NCBI RefSeq assembly: GCF_000009625.1
Contig: NC_002678.2
Location: 6,046,001-6,110,000, forward strand
Reading direction: 5' to 3'
Source: Mesorhizobium japonicum MAFF 303099
Lineage (GTDB): Bacteria > Pseudomonadota > Alphaproteobacteria > Rhizobiales > Rhizobiaceae
Length of the DNA stretch: 64,000 nucleotides
Positions 1 through 8,659 of this stretch are shown here, piece by piece. The notes below the pieces were generated by a model. That model made no database searches, was not told the origin of the DNA, and was given only the letters and a program-made list of their open reading frames with translations. The translations under genes were made by a program, and so were the position numbers. Within the stretch, counting starts at the first letter, position 1. Each line of letters opens with the position of its first letter.

Positions 1-1161
1 CGGCGTGTCGCGCGCCAGAAGATGTGCAAAGACGAAGCCTGAGCCAGGCGTCGCCTTGAAGCCGCCATAGCACCAGCCGGCGTTGAGATAGAGGCCGTCG
101 ACCGGCGTCTTGTCGATGATCGGCGAGCCGTCCATGGACATGTCCATGATGCCGCCCCACTGGCGCAATAGACGCACGCGGCCGATCATCGGCATCAGCG
201 CCATGCCGCCCTCGCAGACATCCTCCATCACAGGCAGATTGCCGCGCTGAGCGTAGGAATTGTAGCCATCAATATCGCCGCCGAAGACAAGGCCGCCCTT
301 GTCCGACTGGCTGACATAGAAATGGCCGGCGCCGAAGGTCATCACATTGGGAATCAACGGCTTGATCGCCTCGGAGACGAAGGCCTGCAGCACATGGCTT
401 TCGATCGGCAGGCGCAGGCCCGCCATATCAGCGACGCGCGACGAGGAGCCGGCGACCGCCATGCCGACCTTGCCGGCGCCGATCCTGCCGCGCGAGGTTT
501 CGACGCCGGTCACCTTGCCGTTGGCGTCCCTGACAAAGCCGGTCACCTCGCAATTCTGGATGATGTCGACGCCGAGCTCGCTCGCAGCATGCGCATAGCC
601 CCAGACGACGGCATCGTGCCGCGCCGTGCCGCCGCGCCGCTGCAACAGCCCGCCTTGCACGGGAAAGCGCGCATTGTCGAAATTCAGGAACGGCATCATC
701 TTCTTCACCGCCGCGAGGTCGAGCAACTCGGCATCGATGCCGTTGATGCGCATGGTGTTGCCGCGCCGCGCATAGGCGTCGCGCTGCGCGTCGGAATGGT
801 AGAGGTTGATGACGCCGCGCTGGCTGACCATCGCATTGTAGTTGAGGTCCTGCTCCATCCGCTCCCACAGCTTCATCGACAATTCGTAGAAGCCGGTATT
901 GCCGGGCAGGCCGTAATTGGAGCGGATGATGGTGGTGTTGCGGCCGGCATTGCCGGAGCCGATCCAGCCCTTTTCCAGCACGGCGACGTTCCTGATGCCG
1001 TATTCGCTGGCGAGGAACCAGGCGGTGGCCAGGCCATGGCCGCCGCCGCCGATGATCACCACGTCGTAGCGGTCCTTCGGCGTGGCGTCGCGCCAGGTGC
1101 GCTGCCAGTTCTTGTGGCCGGAAAGGGCGGCGCGGGCGAGCGAGAAGATCGAGTATTTCAT
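1..1161 (-). CDS. mgdA: N-methylglutamate dehydrogenase FAD subunit (sarcosine oxidase beta-like), 3' end outside window
   Basis: The first 387 codons of a protein of the sarcosine oxidase beta-subunit family, usually a little over 400 residues, so only the C-terminal tail lies off the left edge. The N-terminus reads MKYSIFSLARAALSG, and a Rossmann FAD motif, DVVIIGGGGHGLATAWFLA, follows at about residues 33-51. It lies 36 bases downstream of gmaS on the same strand and after mgsABC. In that setting the four-subunit sarcosine-oxidase-like enzyme is N-methylglutamate dehydrogenase, which oxidises N-methylglutamate to glutamate plus a one-carbon unit carried on tetrahydrofolate. The remaining subunits would lie beyond base 1. 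On sequence alone it could be called soxB; the mgd assignment is inferred from the neighbours. Confidence 0.88.
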   Translation of the reverse strand, partial: MKYSIFSLARAALSGHKNWQRTWRDATPKDRYDVVIIGGGGHGLATAWFLASEYGIRNVAVLEKGWIGSGNAGRNTTIIRSNYGLPGNTGFYELSMKLWERMEQDLNYNAMVSQRGVINLYHSDAQRDAYARRGNTMRINGIDAELLDLAAVKKMMPFLNFDNARFPVQGGLLQRRGGTARHDAVVWGYAHAASELGVDIIQNCEVTGFVRDANGKVTGVETSRGRIGAGKVGMAVAGSSSRVADMAGLRLPIESHVLQAFVSEAIKPLIPNVMTFGAGHFYVSQSDKGGLVFGGDIDGYNSYAQRGNLPVMEDVCEGGMALMPMIGRVRLLRQWGGIMDMSMDGSPIIDKTPVDGLYLNAGWCYGGFKATPGSGFVFAHLLARDTP

Positions 1162-1197
1162 CAGTTCATTCCGAGGTCGCTCGCACCGGCAGGACGG

Positions 1198-2505
1198 TTA
1201 TATGTCCAGCGTGTGGTCGCGCTCCCATTGCGTGAAGTGCGAAGCATAGGAATTCCATTCCTGGTGCTTCAGCTTTAGGTAGGCCGACGAGAATTCCTCA
1301 CCCAGCGCCGCCTTGAGCGATTTGTCCTTGTCGAACTCGCGCAGTGCGTCGAGCAGGTTGAGCGGCAGTTTCGGCGCGCCCTTCACCGTGTGTCCGTGCT
1401 GGTACATGTCGATGTCGTAGCGCTTGCCGGGATCGGCCTTCGAGCGGATGCCGTCGAGGCCGGCGGCAATGATCACCGCCTGCAAGAGGTAGGGGTTTGC
1501 AGCACCGTCGGGCAGGCGCAGCTCGAAGCGGCCGGGGCCGGGCACGCGCACCATGTGAGTGCGGTTGTTGCCGGTCCAGGTCACCGTGTTCGGCGCCCAG
1601 GTCGCGCCTGAAATCGTGCGCGGCGCGTTGATGCGCTTGTAGGAATTGACCGTCGGGTTGGTGATCGCGGCTAGCGCGGAGGCATGCTTCATGATGCCAC
1701 CGAGGAAGTTCTTGCCCTTGGCCGACAGGCCGAGCTCCATCGAATTGTCGGCGAAGACATTGGTCTTGCCCGTCTCGTCCCACACCGAGATGTGGGCATG
1801 GCAGCCATTGCCGGTCAGGCCCTGGAAGGGTTTCGGCATGAAGGTGGCGCGCAGGCCGTGCTTCTCGGCCACCGACTTGACCATGAACTTGAAGAAGGAG
1901 TGCTTGTCGGCGGTGGCGAGCACGTCGTCGAAGGCCCAGTTCATCTCGAACTGGCCGTTGGCGTCTTCATGGTCATTCTGATAGGGCCCCCAGCCGAGCG
2001 CCAGCATGTGGTCGCAGATCTCGGCGATGACGTCGTAGCGGCGCATCACCGCCTGCTGGTCGTAACAGGGCTTTGAGGCCGTGTCGTATTGGTCAGAGAT
2101 GACGCTGCCGTCCGGCGAGATCAGGAAGAACTCGGCCTCGACGCCGGTCTTGACATGCATGCCGTCGCCGGCGGCTTCGGCGATCAGCCGCCTCAGCGTG
2201 TTGCGCGGCGTCTGGTCGACCTCCTTGTCGTCCATGATGCAGTTGGCGGCGACCCAGGCCACCTCCTTTTTCCATGGCAGCTGGATGACCGAGTCCGGAT
2301 CGGGCACCGCCAGCATGTCGGGATGCGCCGGCGTGAGATCAAGCCAGGTGGCGAAGCCGGCAAAGCCGGCGCCATCCTTCTGCATGTCGGCGATTGCCTG
2401 TGCCGGCACCAGCTTGGCGCGTTGCCCACCGAACAGGTCGGTGTAGGAAATCATGAAATATTTGACGCCGTTCTTTTTGGCGAAAGCGGCGAGATCGTTC
2501 CCCAT
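1198..2505 (-). CDS. gmaS: Gamma-glutamylmethylamide synthetase (glutamine synthetase family)
   Basis: A 435-residue glutamine-synthetase-fold enzyme. Visible GS features are VEAEFF near residue 123, the NGCHAHISVWDE metal-site region near residue 232, and the NRTHMVRVPGPGRFELRLPDG block near residues 314-334. The start ATG is preceded by GAGGAACTATA. A true glutamine synthetase would use ammonia; in this cluster, between mgsABC and an N-methylglutamate dehydrogenase gene, the family member expected is GmaS, which ligates monomethylamine to glutamate with ATP. The product is the methyl donor for N-methylglutamate synthase. A GlnT-type glutamine synthetase is the alternative, because rhizobial glnT can also sit beside split glutamate-synthase genes. 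The downstream amine dehydrogenase gene favours GmaS. Confidence 0.88.
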   Translation of the reverse strand: MGNDLAAFAKKNGVKYFMISYTDLFGGQRAKLVPAQAIADMQKDGAGFAGFATWLDLTPAHPDMLAVPDPDSVIQLPWKKEVAWVAANCIMDDKEVDQTPRNTLRRLIAEAAGDGMHVKTGVEAEFFLISPDGSVISDQYDTASKPCYDQQAVMRRYDVIAEICDHMLALGWGPYQNDHEDANGQFEMNWAFDDVLATADKHSFFKFMVKSVAEKHGLRATFMPKPFQGLTGNGCHAHISVWDETGKTNVFADNSMELGLSAKGKNFLGGIMKHASALAAITNPTVNSYKRINAPRTISGATWAPNTVTWTGNNRTHMVRVPGPGRFELRLPDGAANPYLLQAVIIAAGLDGIRSKADPGKRYDIDMYQHGHTVKGAPKLPLNLLDALREFDKDKSLKAALGEEFSSAYLKLKHQEWNSYASHFTQWERDHTLDI

Positions 2506-2540
2506 TATAGTTCCTCGCTTATGGTATTTTGGATGCTGTT

Positions 2541-3869
2541 TTAGAAGCCGTTCTTCCCCGGTATCCAGTTGGTGCCGGCGAGCGGCACGCCGGCCATGGC
2601 GGCGGCTTCGATGGTGAGCGCGACGAGATCCTCGGGTTCGAGATTGTGCAGGCTGTTCTTGCCGCAGGCGCGTGCGATTGTCTGCGCCTCGAGCGTCATC
2701 ACCTTCAGATAGTTGGCCAGTCGCCGTCCAGCAGCCACCGGATCGACCCGCTTCATCAGCTCCGGGTCCTGCGTGGTGATGCCGGCAGGGTCGCGTCCCT
2801 CGTGCCAGTCATCATAGGCGCCGGCAGTGGTGCCGAGCTCGTTATACTCCGCCTCCCAGCGGGGATCGTTGTCGCCGAGCGCGACGAGCGCCGCCGTGCC
2901 GATGGAGACCGCGTCGACGCCGAGCGCCAGCGCCTTGGCGACATCGGCGCCATTGCGGATGCCGCCCGAGACGATCAGCTGCACCTTGCGGTGCATGCCG
3001 AGATCCTGCAGCGCTTGTACCGCCGGCCTGATGCAGGCGAGCGTCGGCTGACCGACATTCTCGATGAACACTTCCTGCGTTGCCGCCGTGCCGCCCTGCA
3101 TGCCGTCGACGACGACGACATCGGCCCCGGCCTTCACCGCAAGGGCGGTGTCGTAATAGGGGCGGGCGCCGCCGACCTTGACGTAGATCGGCTTCTCCCA
3201 GTCGGTGATCTCGCGCAGCTCGAGGATCTTGATCTCGAGATCGTCCGGGCCGGTCCAGTCGGGATGGCGCGAGGCGGAGCGCTGGTCGATGCCTTTCGGC
3301 AGGGTACGCATCTCGGCAACGCGGTCGGAAATCTTCTGGCCAAGCAGCATGCCGCCGCCGCCCGGCTTGGCGCCCTGGCCGACGACCACTTCGATCGCAT
3401 CGGCGCGGCGCAGGTCGCGCAAATTCATGCCGTAGCGCGAGGGCAGATATTGGTAGACCAGCTGCTTGGAATGGCCGCGCTCTTCCTCGGTCATGCCGCC
3501 ATCGCCGGTCGTGGTCGAGGTGCCCGACAGCGTCGCGCCACGGCCGAGCGCTTCCTTGGCCGGGCCGGACAGCGAACCAAAGCTCATGCCGGCAATGGTG
3601 ATCGGGATCTTCAATTCGATCGGCTTCTTGGCGTGGCGCGAGCCGAGCACCACCGATGTGTCGCAGCGCTCGCGATAGCCTTCGAGCGGATAGCGCGAGA
3701 TCGAGGCGCCGAGGAATAGCAGGTCGTCGAAATGCGGCAGCTTGCGCTTGGCGCCGGCGCCCCGGATATCGTAGATGCCGGTCGCCGCGGCGCGGCGGAT
3801 TTCGGAAAGCGTGTAGTCGTCGAAGGTCGCGGATTTGCGCGGCGTCGTCGGCGGGTTGCGATAGGTCAT
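2541..3869 (-). CDS. mgsC: N-methylglutamate synthase subunit C (FMN-binding glutamate synthase domain)
   Basis: A 442-residue protein matching the FMN/Fe-S domain of glutamate synthase. The barrel carries KVGGARPYYDTALAVKAGAD followed by VVDGMQGGTAAT, and the phosphate-binding GGIRNGADVAKALALGVDAV. A CGKNSLHNL segment near residue 400 resembles the Fe-S cysteine region of the family. It starts 6 bases after mgsB, with GAGG before the ATG. With MgsA and MgsB it forms N-methylglutamate synthase, a glutamate synthase split into three subunits that makes N-methylglutamate from gamma-glutamylmethylamide or methylamine and glutamate. The homologous rhizobial name is GlxD; the amine context supports mgsC. 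Confidence 0.88.
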   Translation of the reverse strand: MTYRNPPTTPRKSATFDDYTLSEIRRAAATGIYDIRGAGAKRKLPHFDDLLFLGASISRYPLEGYRERCDTSVVLGSRHAKKPIELKIPITIAGMSFGSLSGPAKEALGRGATLSGTSTTTGDGGMTEEERGHSKQLVYQYLPSRYGMNLRDLRRADAIEVVVGQGAKPGGGGMLLGQKISDRVAEMRTLPKGIDQRSASRHPDWTGPDDLEIKILELREITDWEKPIYVKVGGARPYYDTALAVKAGADVVVVDGMQGGTAATQEVFIENVGQPTLACIRPAVQALQDLGMHRKVQLIVSGGIRNGADVAKALALGVDAVSIGTAALVALGDNDPRWEAEYNELGTTAGAYDDWHEGRDPAGITTQDPELMKRVDPVAAGRRLANYLKVMTLEAQTIARACGKNSLHNLEPEDLVALTIEAAAMAGVPLAGTNWIPGKNGF

Positions 3870-3875
3870 GCTGCC

Positions 3876-4607
3876 TCAATACGCGTCGGCGTTGTCGATA
3901 TTGAAATTGTAGAGGGTGCGCGCCGAGCCGTAGCGCTTGAACTCCGACGGCTTGACGCCGGTGACACCGGCGCGGTCGAGCAGGCCCTGCAGCAGTTCCA
4001 GGTGTTCGGCCCGCATCTCCTTGGCGATGCAGTCGGCACCCAGGCTGTCGACATTGCCGCGCACGAACAGCCGCGCCTCGTAGATGGAATCGCCGAGCGC
4101 ATCGCCGGCATCGCCTAGCACCACCAGATTGCCGGACTGCGCCATGAAGGCCGACATGTGGCCGATATTGCCATGCACGACGATATCGATGCCTTTCATC
4201 GAAATGCCGCAGCGCGACGAGGCATTTCCCTCGATGACCAGCAGGCCGCCCTTGCCGGTGGCTCCGGCATACTGGCTGGCGTCGCCTTTCACGATGATAG
4301 AACCCGACATCATGTTCTCGCCGACGCCGGGTCCGGCCGAACCGTGCACGGTGATTGTGCTGCCGGAATTCATGCCGCCGCAGTAATAGCCGACGCTGCC
4401 GCGCACATCGATGCTGACGGGCTGGTCGACGCCGACGGCGACCGAATGGCTGCCCTTCGGGTGCAGCACTTCCCATGCCGTTTCGTTGGAACCGGGCGTC
4501 AGATTGTGCAGCGCCTGGTTGAGCTCGCGCAGCGACGACACATCGAGATCGAAGATTCGCGAGGCCTGGTCGTGCGTCGCCGCCTTTGAAAGTTTGGTTG
4601 CCGGCAT
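3876..4607 (-). CDS. mgsB: N-methylglutamate synthase subunit B (GXGXG structural domain)
   Basis: A 243-residue protein resembling the C-terminal beta-helical GXGXG domain of glutamate synthase. Repeated short strands with glycine turns are visible, such as GSVGYYCGGMNSGSTITVHG, GPGVGENMMSG and GNIGHMSAFMAQSGNLVVLG. The frame stays open to 4664, but the ATG at 4607 (MPATKLSKA) lies just 4 bases beyond the mgsA stop with GGGAG upstream, so it is the likelier start. The domain is structural and helps hold the amidotransferase and synthase parts together. GlxC is the alternative name used in rhizobia. Confidence 0.86.
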   Translation of the reverse strand: MPATKLSKAATHDQASRIFDLDVSSLRELNQALHNLTPGSNETAWEVLHPKGSHSVAVGVDQPVSIDVRGSVGYYCGGMNSGSTITVHGSAGPGVGENMMSGSIIVKGDASQYAGATGKGGLLVIEGNASSRCGISMKGIDIVVHGNIGHMSAFMAQSGNLVVLGDAGDALGDSIYEARLFVRGNVDSLGADCIAKEMRAEHLELLQGLLDRAGVTGVKPSEFKRYGSARTLYNFNIDNADAY

Positions 4608-4611
4608 GAAC

Positions 4612-5508
4612 TCAATGCTCCCAGAAATAGACGGTTGCGGGTTCCGGTTCCCAGACCCTCGCATTGTCTATGCCGGGCAGTTTGGTCAGAGCGCGATATT
4701 CCGAGCCGAAGGCGACATACTGGTCGGTTTCGGCCATGACGGCGGGCTTGCAGGCGATCGGGTCGCGGACGACGCCAAAGCCGTTCTTGGTGCCGACGAC
4801 GAAGGTGAAGAAGCCGTCGAGGTCCGAAAGCGTGCCTTCCAGCGCCTCGCCGAGGTTCTTGCCATGCGCCATCTGGGACGAGAGATAGGCGGCGGCGACC
4901 TCGGTATCGTTCTCGGTCTCGAATTTCATGCCCTCGCGGATCAGCTCGCGGCGGACATTGTTGTGGTTGGAGAGTGAGCCATTGTGCACCAGGCATTGAT
5001 CGGCGCCGGTCGAGAACGGATGCGCGCCCATCGTCGTCACCGCCGATTCCGTTGCCATGCGGGTGTGGCCGATGCCATGCGTGCCGGTCATCTTGCGGAC
5101 GTCGAAGCGATCGACAACCGCCTCCGGCAGTCCGACTTCCTTGTAGATCTCGACCACGTCGCCGGCGCCCATGATGCGGATGTCGGGGCGCAGCGTCTGC
5201 ATCGCCTCGCGGGCTTCGTCGATCTTGGCCGGCGCAGTCCTGACGACGGCATGGGTCGACTTCACCGCAATGCTCACAGGCGCGCCGATGGCCTTGGCGA
5301 GCTCGATATCGAGGTCGCGAAAATCGCTCGCGGGCTTCGCCGACTGGATGGTGATCTTGGCTTCATTCCTGGAAGGCGCGCCATAGATGGCGATGCCTGC
5401 GCTGTCGGGGCCGCGATCGCTGAGCGAGACAAGCATTTCCGACAACATTGCGCCGAGCTTGGGCTCCAGCGACTTGTCCTTTAAAAACAGTCCGACAATT
5501 CCACACAT
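4612..5508 (-). CDS. mgsA: N-methylglutamate synthase subunit A (class II glutamine amidotransferase domain)
   Basis: A 298-residue class II glutamine amidotransferase. The protein begins MCGIVGLFL, so Cys2 becomes the N-terminal nucleophile after methionine removal. Other Ntn-type features are the GHTRMATES segment near residue 146 and VHNGSLSNHNN near residue 174. The start has a strong GGGAGG site 5 bases upstream. It opens the mgsABC-gmaS-mgd run, with short gaps all the way down to base 1, so one transcript is likely. In the N-methylglutamate pathway this subunit would process gamma-glutamylmethylamide or glutamine. GlxB is the homologous rhizobial name. Confidence 0.87.
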   Translation of the reverse strand: MCGIVGLFLKDKSLEPKLGAMLSEMLVSLSDRGPDSAGIAIYGAPSRNEAKITIQSAKPASDFRDLDIELAKAIGAPVSIAVKSTHAVVRTAPAKIDEAREAMQTLRPDIRIMGAGDVVEIYKEVGLPEAVVDRFDVRKMTGTHGIGHTRMATESAVTTMGAHPFSTGADQCLVHNGSLSNHNNVRRELIREGMKFETENDTEVAAAYLSSQMAHGKNLGEALEGTLSDLDGFFTFVVGTKNGFGVVRDPIACKPAVMAETDQYVAFGSEYRALTKLPGIDNARVWEPEPATVYFWEH

Positions 5509-5594
5509 GTCAGCCTCCCGGCGTTTTGCAGCTAAGAGATGATGTACCGAATGCGGCGTTCGAATTCAATCATATGAAAAAAATTTTCCTGTAG

Positions 5595-5924
5595 TTACGT
5601 ATGCGGCGTGATGCCGCTTTGCGAATTATCACTGCCCTGCGCGGCATTGTGAACCCATTGGGCATGGCGGATGCGGGCGAGCTTGTAGGCGTCGAGGATC
5701 GACAGCGCATAGATCAGGAAGCCTCCGGCATGACGGCCGATGAAGCTGGCGTCGGGCGGTGCGATCTTGGCGGTTACCCAAGCCAGGATCACCATGAAGA
5801 AAAGAAACTGCAGCCCACGCACCGGCACGCCCAGGATGACATGGCCGCTTGCCGGCAGCACGATTGCCGAGCCCAGGACGAGATAAGGGCTTACCGGCGC
5901 CGGCTGCGTGTTCGAACTGGTCAT
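5595..5924 (-). CDS. Small membrane protein of unknown function
   Basis: A 109-residue protein that I do not recognise. It has a hydrophobic N-terminal half (YLVLGSAIVLPASGHVILG, then GLQFLFFMVILAWV) and a third hydrophobic stretch around FLIYALSILDAYKLAR, suggesting two to three membrane segments. The frame is open further upstream, but the ATG at 5924 overlaps the stop of the preceding gene as ATGA, which fixes this start through translational coupling. It is the last gene of a six-gene membrane-protein run that ends 86 bases before mgsA. A role in amine uptake or envelope adaptation would be a guess from position only. Confidence 0.75.
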   Translation of the reverse strand: MTSSNTQPAPVSPYLVLGSAIVLPASGHVILGVPVRGLQFLFFMVILAWVTAKIAPPDASFIGRHAGGFLIYALSILDAYKLARIRHAQWVHNAAQGSDNSQSGITPHT

Positions 5925-6610
5925 GCGGCCTGCCGTTCGCTTTTGTTGATGGCGTCGCGCAGCGCCGAGAGGGAGGCGAGCAGCCGCTCGATCAACGCAG
6001 GATCGATCTGCGCCTCGGCGAACGCGGCCTGCCGGAAAACGCCGTAGCGCGCCCGTTCGGCCTCGGCCAGCAGCCACACGATGCGCGCGCCGTTTGGCGT
6101 GATCAGCAGTTCCTTGGCGCGCCCTTCCGAAAAGGGTTCCAGATGTTCGGCGATGATACCTTGCGGGAAACGTGTGCCGCGGCGGTCGGTCCGCAGCACC
6201 GCCTCAGCCGGAAATCCCGGAGCCTTCGGCAGCGTATGCTGGAGGTGATCGAAATTGGAGAAGGTCGTCGGCGAGCCCGGCCGCATCATCATGTCGAACG
6301 TCGCTGGCACGGCCACCTTTTCGGTGATCGTAACGCTGAGCCAGCGCGCCGGGAGTTTTCGTGTCGCCAGCGTATCGACGATGGTGCGCAACTGAACGCG
6401 CTGGCCGTTCCACGAGCCTTCCCAGGTGATGACGCCGGCGGTGCCGTCCGAAACATCGGCGGCGTCGGCGACGACGGTGCGGATGCTGGCCTCGTCGGCG
6501 GCGAGCGCAGCCAATGCCCTGTTGCGGCTGCGGTGCGCAAGCCACGCAAGATGGAGGACGAGAGCCAGGACAATCGCCCCGGCGAGCAGCGCTGATGTCA
6601 CTTCGGACAT
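5921..6610 (-). CDS. Membrane-anchored protein of unknown function
   Basis: A 229-residue protein with one N-terminal membrane segment (about residues 7-25, ALLAGAIVLALVLHLAWLAH) followed by a soluble domain of about 200 residues, probably periplasmic or cytoplasmic-face. The soluble part contains ITWEGSWNGQRVQLRTIVDT and PARWLSVTITEKV, which look like beta-sheet. No catalytic motif was recognised. It overlaps the next gene by four bases (ATGA), and lies 45 bases below the APC permease, so all three are probably co-transcribed. The pairing with the following small membrane protein suggests the two act together. Confidence 0.75.
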   Translation of the reverse strand: MSEVTSALLAGAIVLALVLHLAWLAHRSRNRALAALAADEASIRTVVADAADVSDGTAGVITWEGSWNGQRVQLRTIVDTLATRKLPARWLSVTITEKVAVPATFDMMMRPGSPTTFSNFDHLQHTLPKAPGFPAEAVLRTDRRGTRFPQGIIAEHLEPFSEGRAKELLITPNGARIVWLLAEAERARYGVFRQAAFAEAQIDPALIERLLASLSALRDAINKSERQAA

Positions 6611-6655
6611 TTTGTCATGTCCGGCCCGCCTGGGATCGGGGCGGGCCGTCTCCCA

Positions 6656-8062
6656 TCAATAGCCCTGCGGTTTCGGCCACGGCATGGTGAACTGGTCGCC
6701 GCGCCGCACGAATTTGTAGCGGTAGAAATGGAACCACAGCGAGATCAGGAAATAGAAGATGGTCATTGCGATCAGCTGCGAGCCGAAACCGAGGAAGATG
6801 GCGAAGAAGGTCACCACGCATAGGCAGAACAGCACGATCGCCGGCAGCGGATGGAACGGGTGCGTGTAGCCGCGGCGGATCGTGTCGAGCGGCCACTTCT
6901 TGCGGAACATCATGATGTTGATGCTCATGAAGGTGTATTGCAGCACGCCCGACAGGATCGAGAAGGTGATTGCCTGGTTGAGGTCGGCGATGAAGGCGAA
7001 GGCGAGCGCAATCGGCAGCAGGAACAGGATCGAGCGGTAAGGCGTGCGGTATTTCGGATGCACCGCCGAGAACCAGCTCGGCAGATAACGGTCGCGGCCG
7101 AGCGAGAACCATGCGCGCGCCGCGTCGTTGATGCAGCCATTGGCCGATGCCAATGCCGCCAGCAGCGTCGCGATGAACAAGAGGTTCTCGAGCAGCGGGC
7201 TGCCGGTCAGCTTGCCGGCGTCCCACAGCGGATAATAGGTGATACCGAGATATTCCCAGGGCATCAGCGAGGCACAGACATACCAGGTCATGGCGGCGGC
7301 GATCAGCAGCGTGATCATGCCGGCCATGGTTCCGTAGGGCAGGGAGCGGGCCGGCGAGCGCACTTCCTCGGCCGCCTGCGTGGTGCCCTCGATGCCGAGA
7401 TAGTACCAGATGCCGAACTGGAAGGCGGCAATGACGCCGATCCAGCCATAGGGCAGGGCGTTTTCGGGGGTGACCAGCTCGTTGAGCTTCAGCACGGCGC
7501 CCTGCGTCCACGGGCTGACCGAGAAGAACAGGATGACGATCGAGACATAGGCGATTGCGGTGATGACGAAGTTGACGTTCAGCGTCATCAGCACGCCGCG
7601 ATAGTTGAGCCAGGCCAGCACGACGATGGTGGCGGCGATGAAGGAATTGTGGGTGAGCCCTTCGACGCCCGCCTTTGAGACGATGGTGTCGCCAAGCAGG
7701 ATGGCGTCGGACACTTCAAGCATCGTGTAGGCAAACACCAGGAACAACGCGACATTGAATGCCATCAGCGGCCCGACAATGTGCTTTGCCTGCGCATACT
7801 GGCCGCCGGCGGCGGCGACCGTCGATGTCACTTCGGAATCGATCATCGCGACCGAGGTGTAGAGCAATCCGACCACCCAGCAGACGATCAGCGCGGCAAG
7901 CGCGCCGCCCTTGTCGGCGGCGAAATTCCAGCCGGTGAATTCGCCGACCAGCACGATGCCGACGCCGAGCGCCCAGACATGGGCCGGGCCGAGCACCCGC
8001 AGCAGCGAGACCCTGTCGCCGTGGATTGTCGTCGTTTGTGCCGTTTCAACCGCAGCCGTCAT
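6656..8062 (-). CDS. APC-superfamily amino acid/amine permease
   Basis: A 468-residue APC-superfamily transporter with about 12 hydrophobic segments. Early segments include LGVGIVLVGEFTGWNFAADK near residues 33-52, matching the unwound first helix of this fold, and a consensus-like EGTTQAAEEVRSPARSLPYG lies near residue 225. The frame extends to a GTG at 8074, but GTGGGGA there forms the ribosome-binding site for the ATG at 8062, which I prefer. It sits between the mgs genes and the dimethylamine monooxygenase genes, so methylamine, a related amine or a glutamyl-amide is the likely cargo (inference). It differs from the AmtB-type methylammonium transporters often linked to this pathway. Confidence 0.85.
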   Translation of the reverse strand: MTAAVETAQTTTIHGDRVSLLRVLGPAHVWALGVGIVLVGEFTGWNFAADKGGALAALIVCWVVGLLYTSVAMIDSEVTSTVAAAGGQYAQAKHIVGPLMAFNVALFLVFAYTMLEVSDAILLGDTIVSKAGVEGLTHNSFIAATIVVLAWLNYRGVLMTLNVNFVITAIAYVSIVILFFSVSPWTQGAVLKLNELVTPENALPYGWIGVIAAFQFGIWYYLGIEGTTQAAEEVRSPARSLPYGTMAGMITLLIAAAMTWYVCASLMPWEYLGITYYPLWDAGKLTGSPLLENLLFIATLLAALASANGCINDAARAWFSLGRDRYLPSWFSAVHPKYRTPYRSILFLLPIALAFAFIADLNQAITFSILSGVLQYTFMSINIMMFRKKWPLDTIRRGYTHPFHPLPAIVLFCLCVVTFFAIFLGFGSQLIAMTIFYFLISLWFHFYRYKFVRRGDQFTMPWPKPQGY

Positions 8063-8074
8063 GTCAGTCCCCAC

Positions 8075-8236
8075 TCAGATCCGGTGTTTTTCGGAAACTG
8101 CTTCAAGCTCGCCTTCGCGCGACGAGGTCAGAACGTCCTCGGAATAGGTCGTGTCGACCTTGAACCAGTCGTAGAGCATCCACAAAGCGAGCACGATCGA
8201 GATGCTCCAGCATGCGTAAGAGAGTGAAATCCACAT
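8075..8236 (-). CDS. 53-residue single-span membrane protein
   Basis: A short gene immediately upstream of the APC permease, ending 12 bases before its start codon. The product begins MWISLSYACWSISIVLALWM, one membrane helix, followed by a charged acidic tail (YSEDVLTSSREGELEAVSEK). A GGGGG ribosome-binding site lies 7 bases before the ATG, as strong as those of its neighbours. I do not recognise the protein. Small single-span proteins beside secondary transporters are often accessory subunits, which would fit this position. Confidence 0.7.
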   Translation of the reverse strand: MWISLSYACWSISIVLALWMLYDWFKVDTTYSEDVLTSSREGELEAVSEKHRI

Positions 8237-8269
8237 CGTGCGTCCCCCGATTGCTTGTCTTCGGAACTC

Positions 8270-8647
8270 TTACTTGTCGTCGAACTTTTCGTTGATGACG
8301 TCGCGATATTCGCGGTCGGATGCGCGGAACAGGAAGACGAAATAGCCGATCAGCACCGCCGCCATAATGATCAGCGTCGGCCAGTCGATGACATAGTGGA
8401 AGCGGTTCTGGATGATGTCGTGCGCGGTCTCGGGTGTGTAGCCGAGCCTTTCCCAGATCGAGGCCATGGTCGGGTTCTGGCCAAGCGCTTCCCAGGTCTT
8501 GGCGTCGAGCGCGTCGATGGATTTGGCAGCTCCGGCAAGGCCAAGCTTCAGCGGCAGCCACAGCGCCACGAAGATGGCGACAACGACGACGACGATATCG
8601 AAAACCTGGCCGGCCTTGCTCTGCTCCGGCGGCGTATAGCGGGACAT
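8270..8647 (-). CDS. Two-span membrane protein of unknown function
   Basis: A 125-residue protein with a membrane segment near residues 14-36 (VFDIVVVVVAIFVALWLPLKLG) and a second near residues 90-107 (LIIMAAVLIGYFVFLFRA), separated by a polar loop of about 50 residues with DALDAKTWEALGQNPTMAS. The short charged tail is REYRDVINEKFDDK. No family was recognised. It lies 12 bases after the preceding small gene and 33 bases before the 53-residue gene, so it belongs to the same transcript as the permease. Confidence 0.75.
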   Translation of the reverse strand: MSRYTPPEQSKAGQVFDIVVVVVAIFVALWLPLKLGLAGAAKSIDALDAKTWEALGQNPTMASIWERLGYTPETAHDIIQNRFHYVIDWPTLIIMAAVLIGYFVFLFRASDREYRDVINEKFDDK

Positions 8648-8659
8648 TTCTTGTACCCC

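Noticed and set aside
322..1278. Long open frame on the plus strand across the amine dehydrogenase gene
   Set aside because: Antisense shadow of a GC-rich gene; the minus-strand product is a clear FAD enzyme and the plus-strand product has no family features.
2842..4476. 544-codon minus-strand frame over mgsB and mgsC
   Set aside because: It is out of frame with both recognised proteins, is rich in Arg/Gly/Ala as shadows are, and spans two genes.
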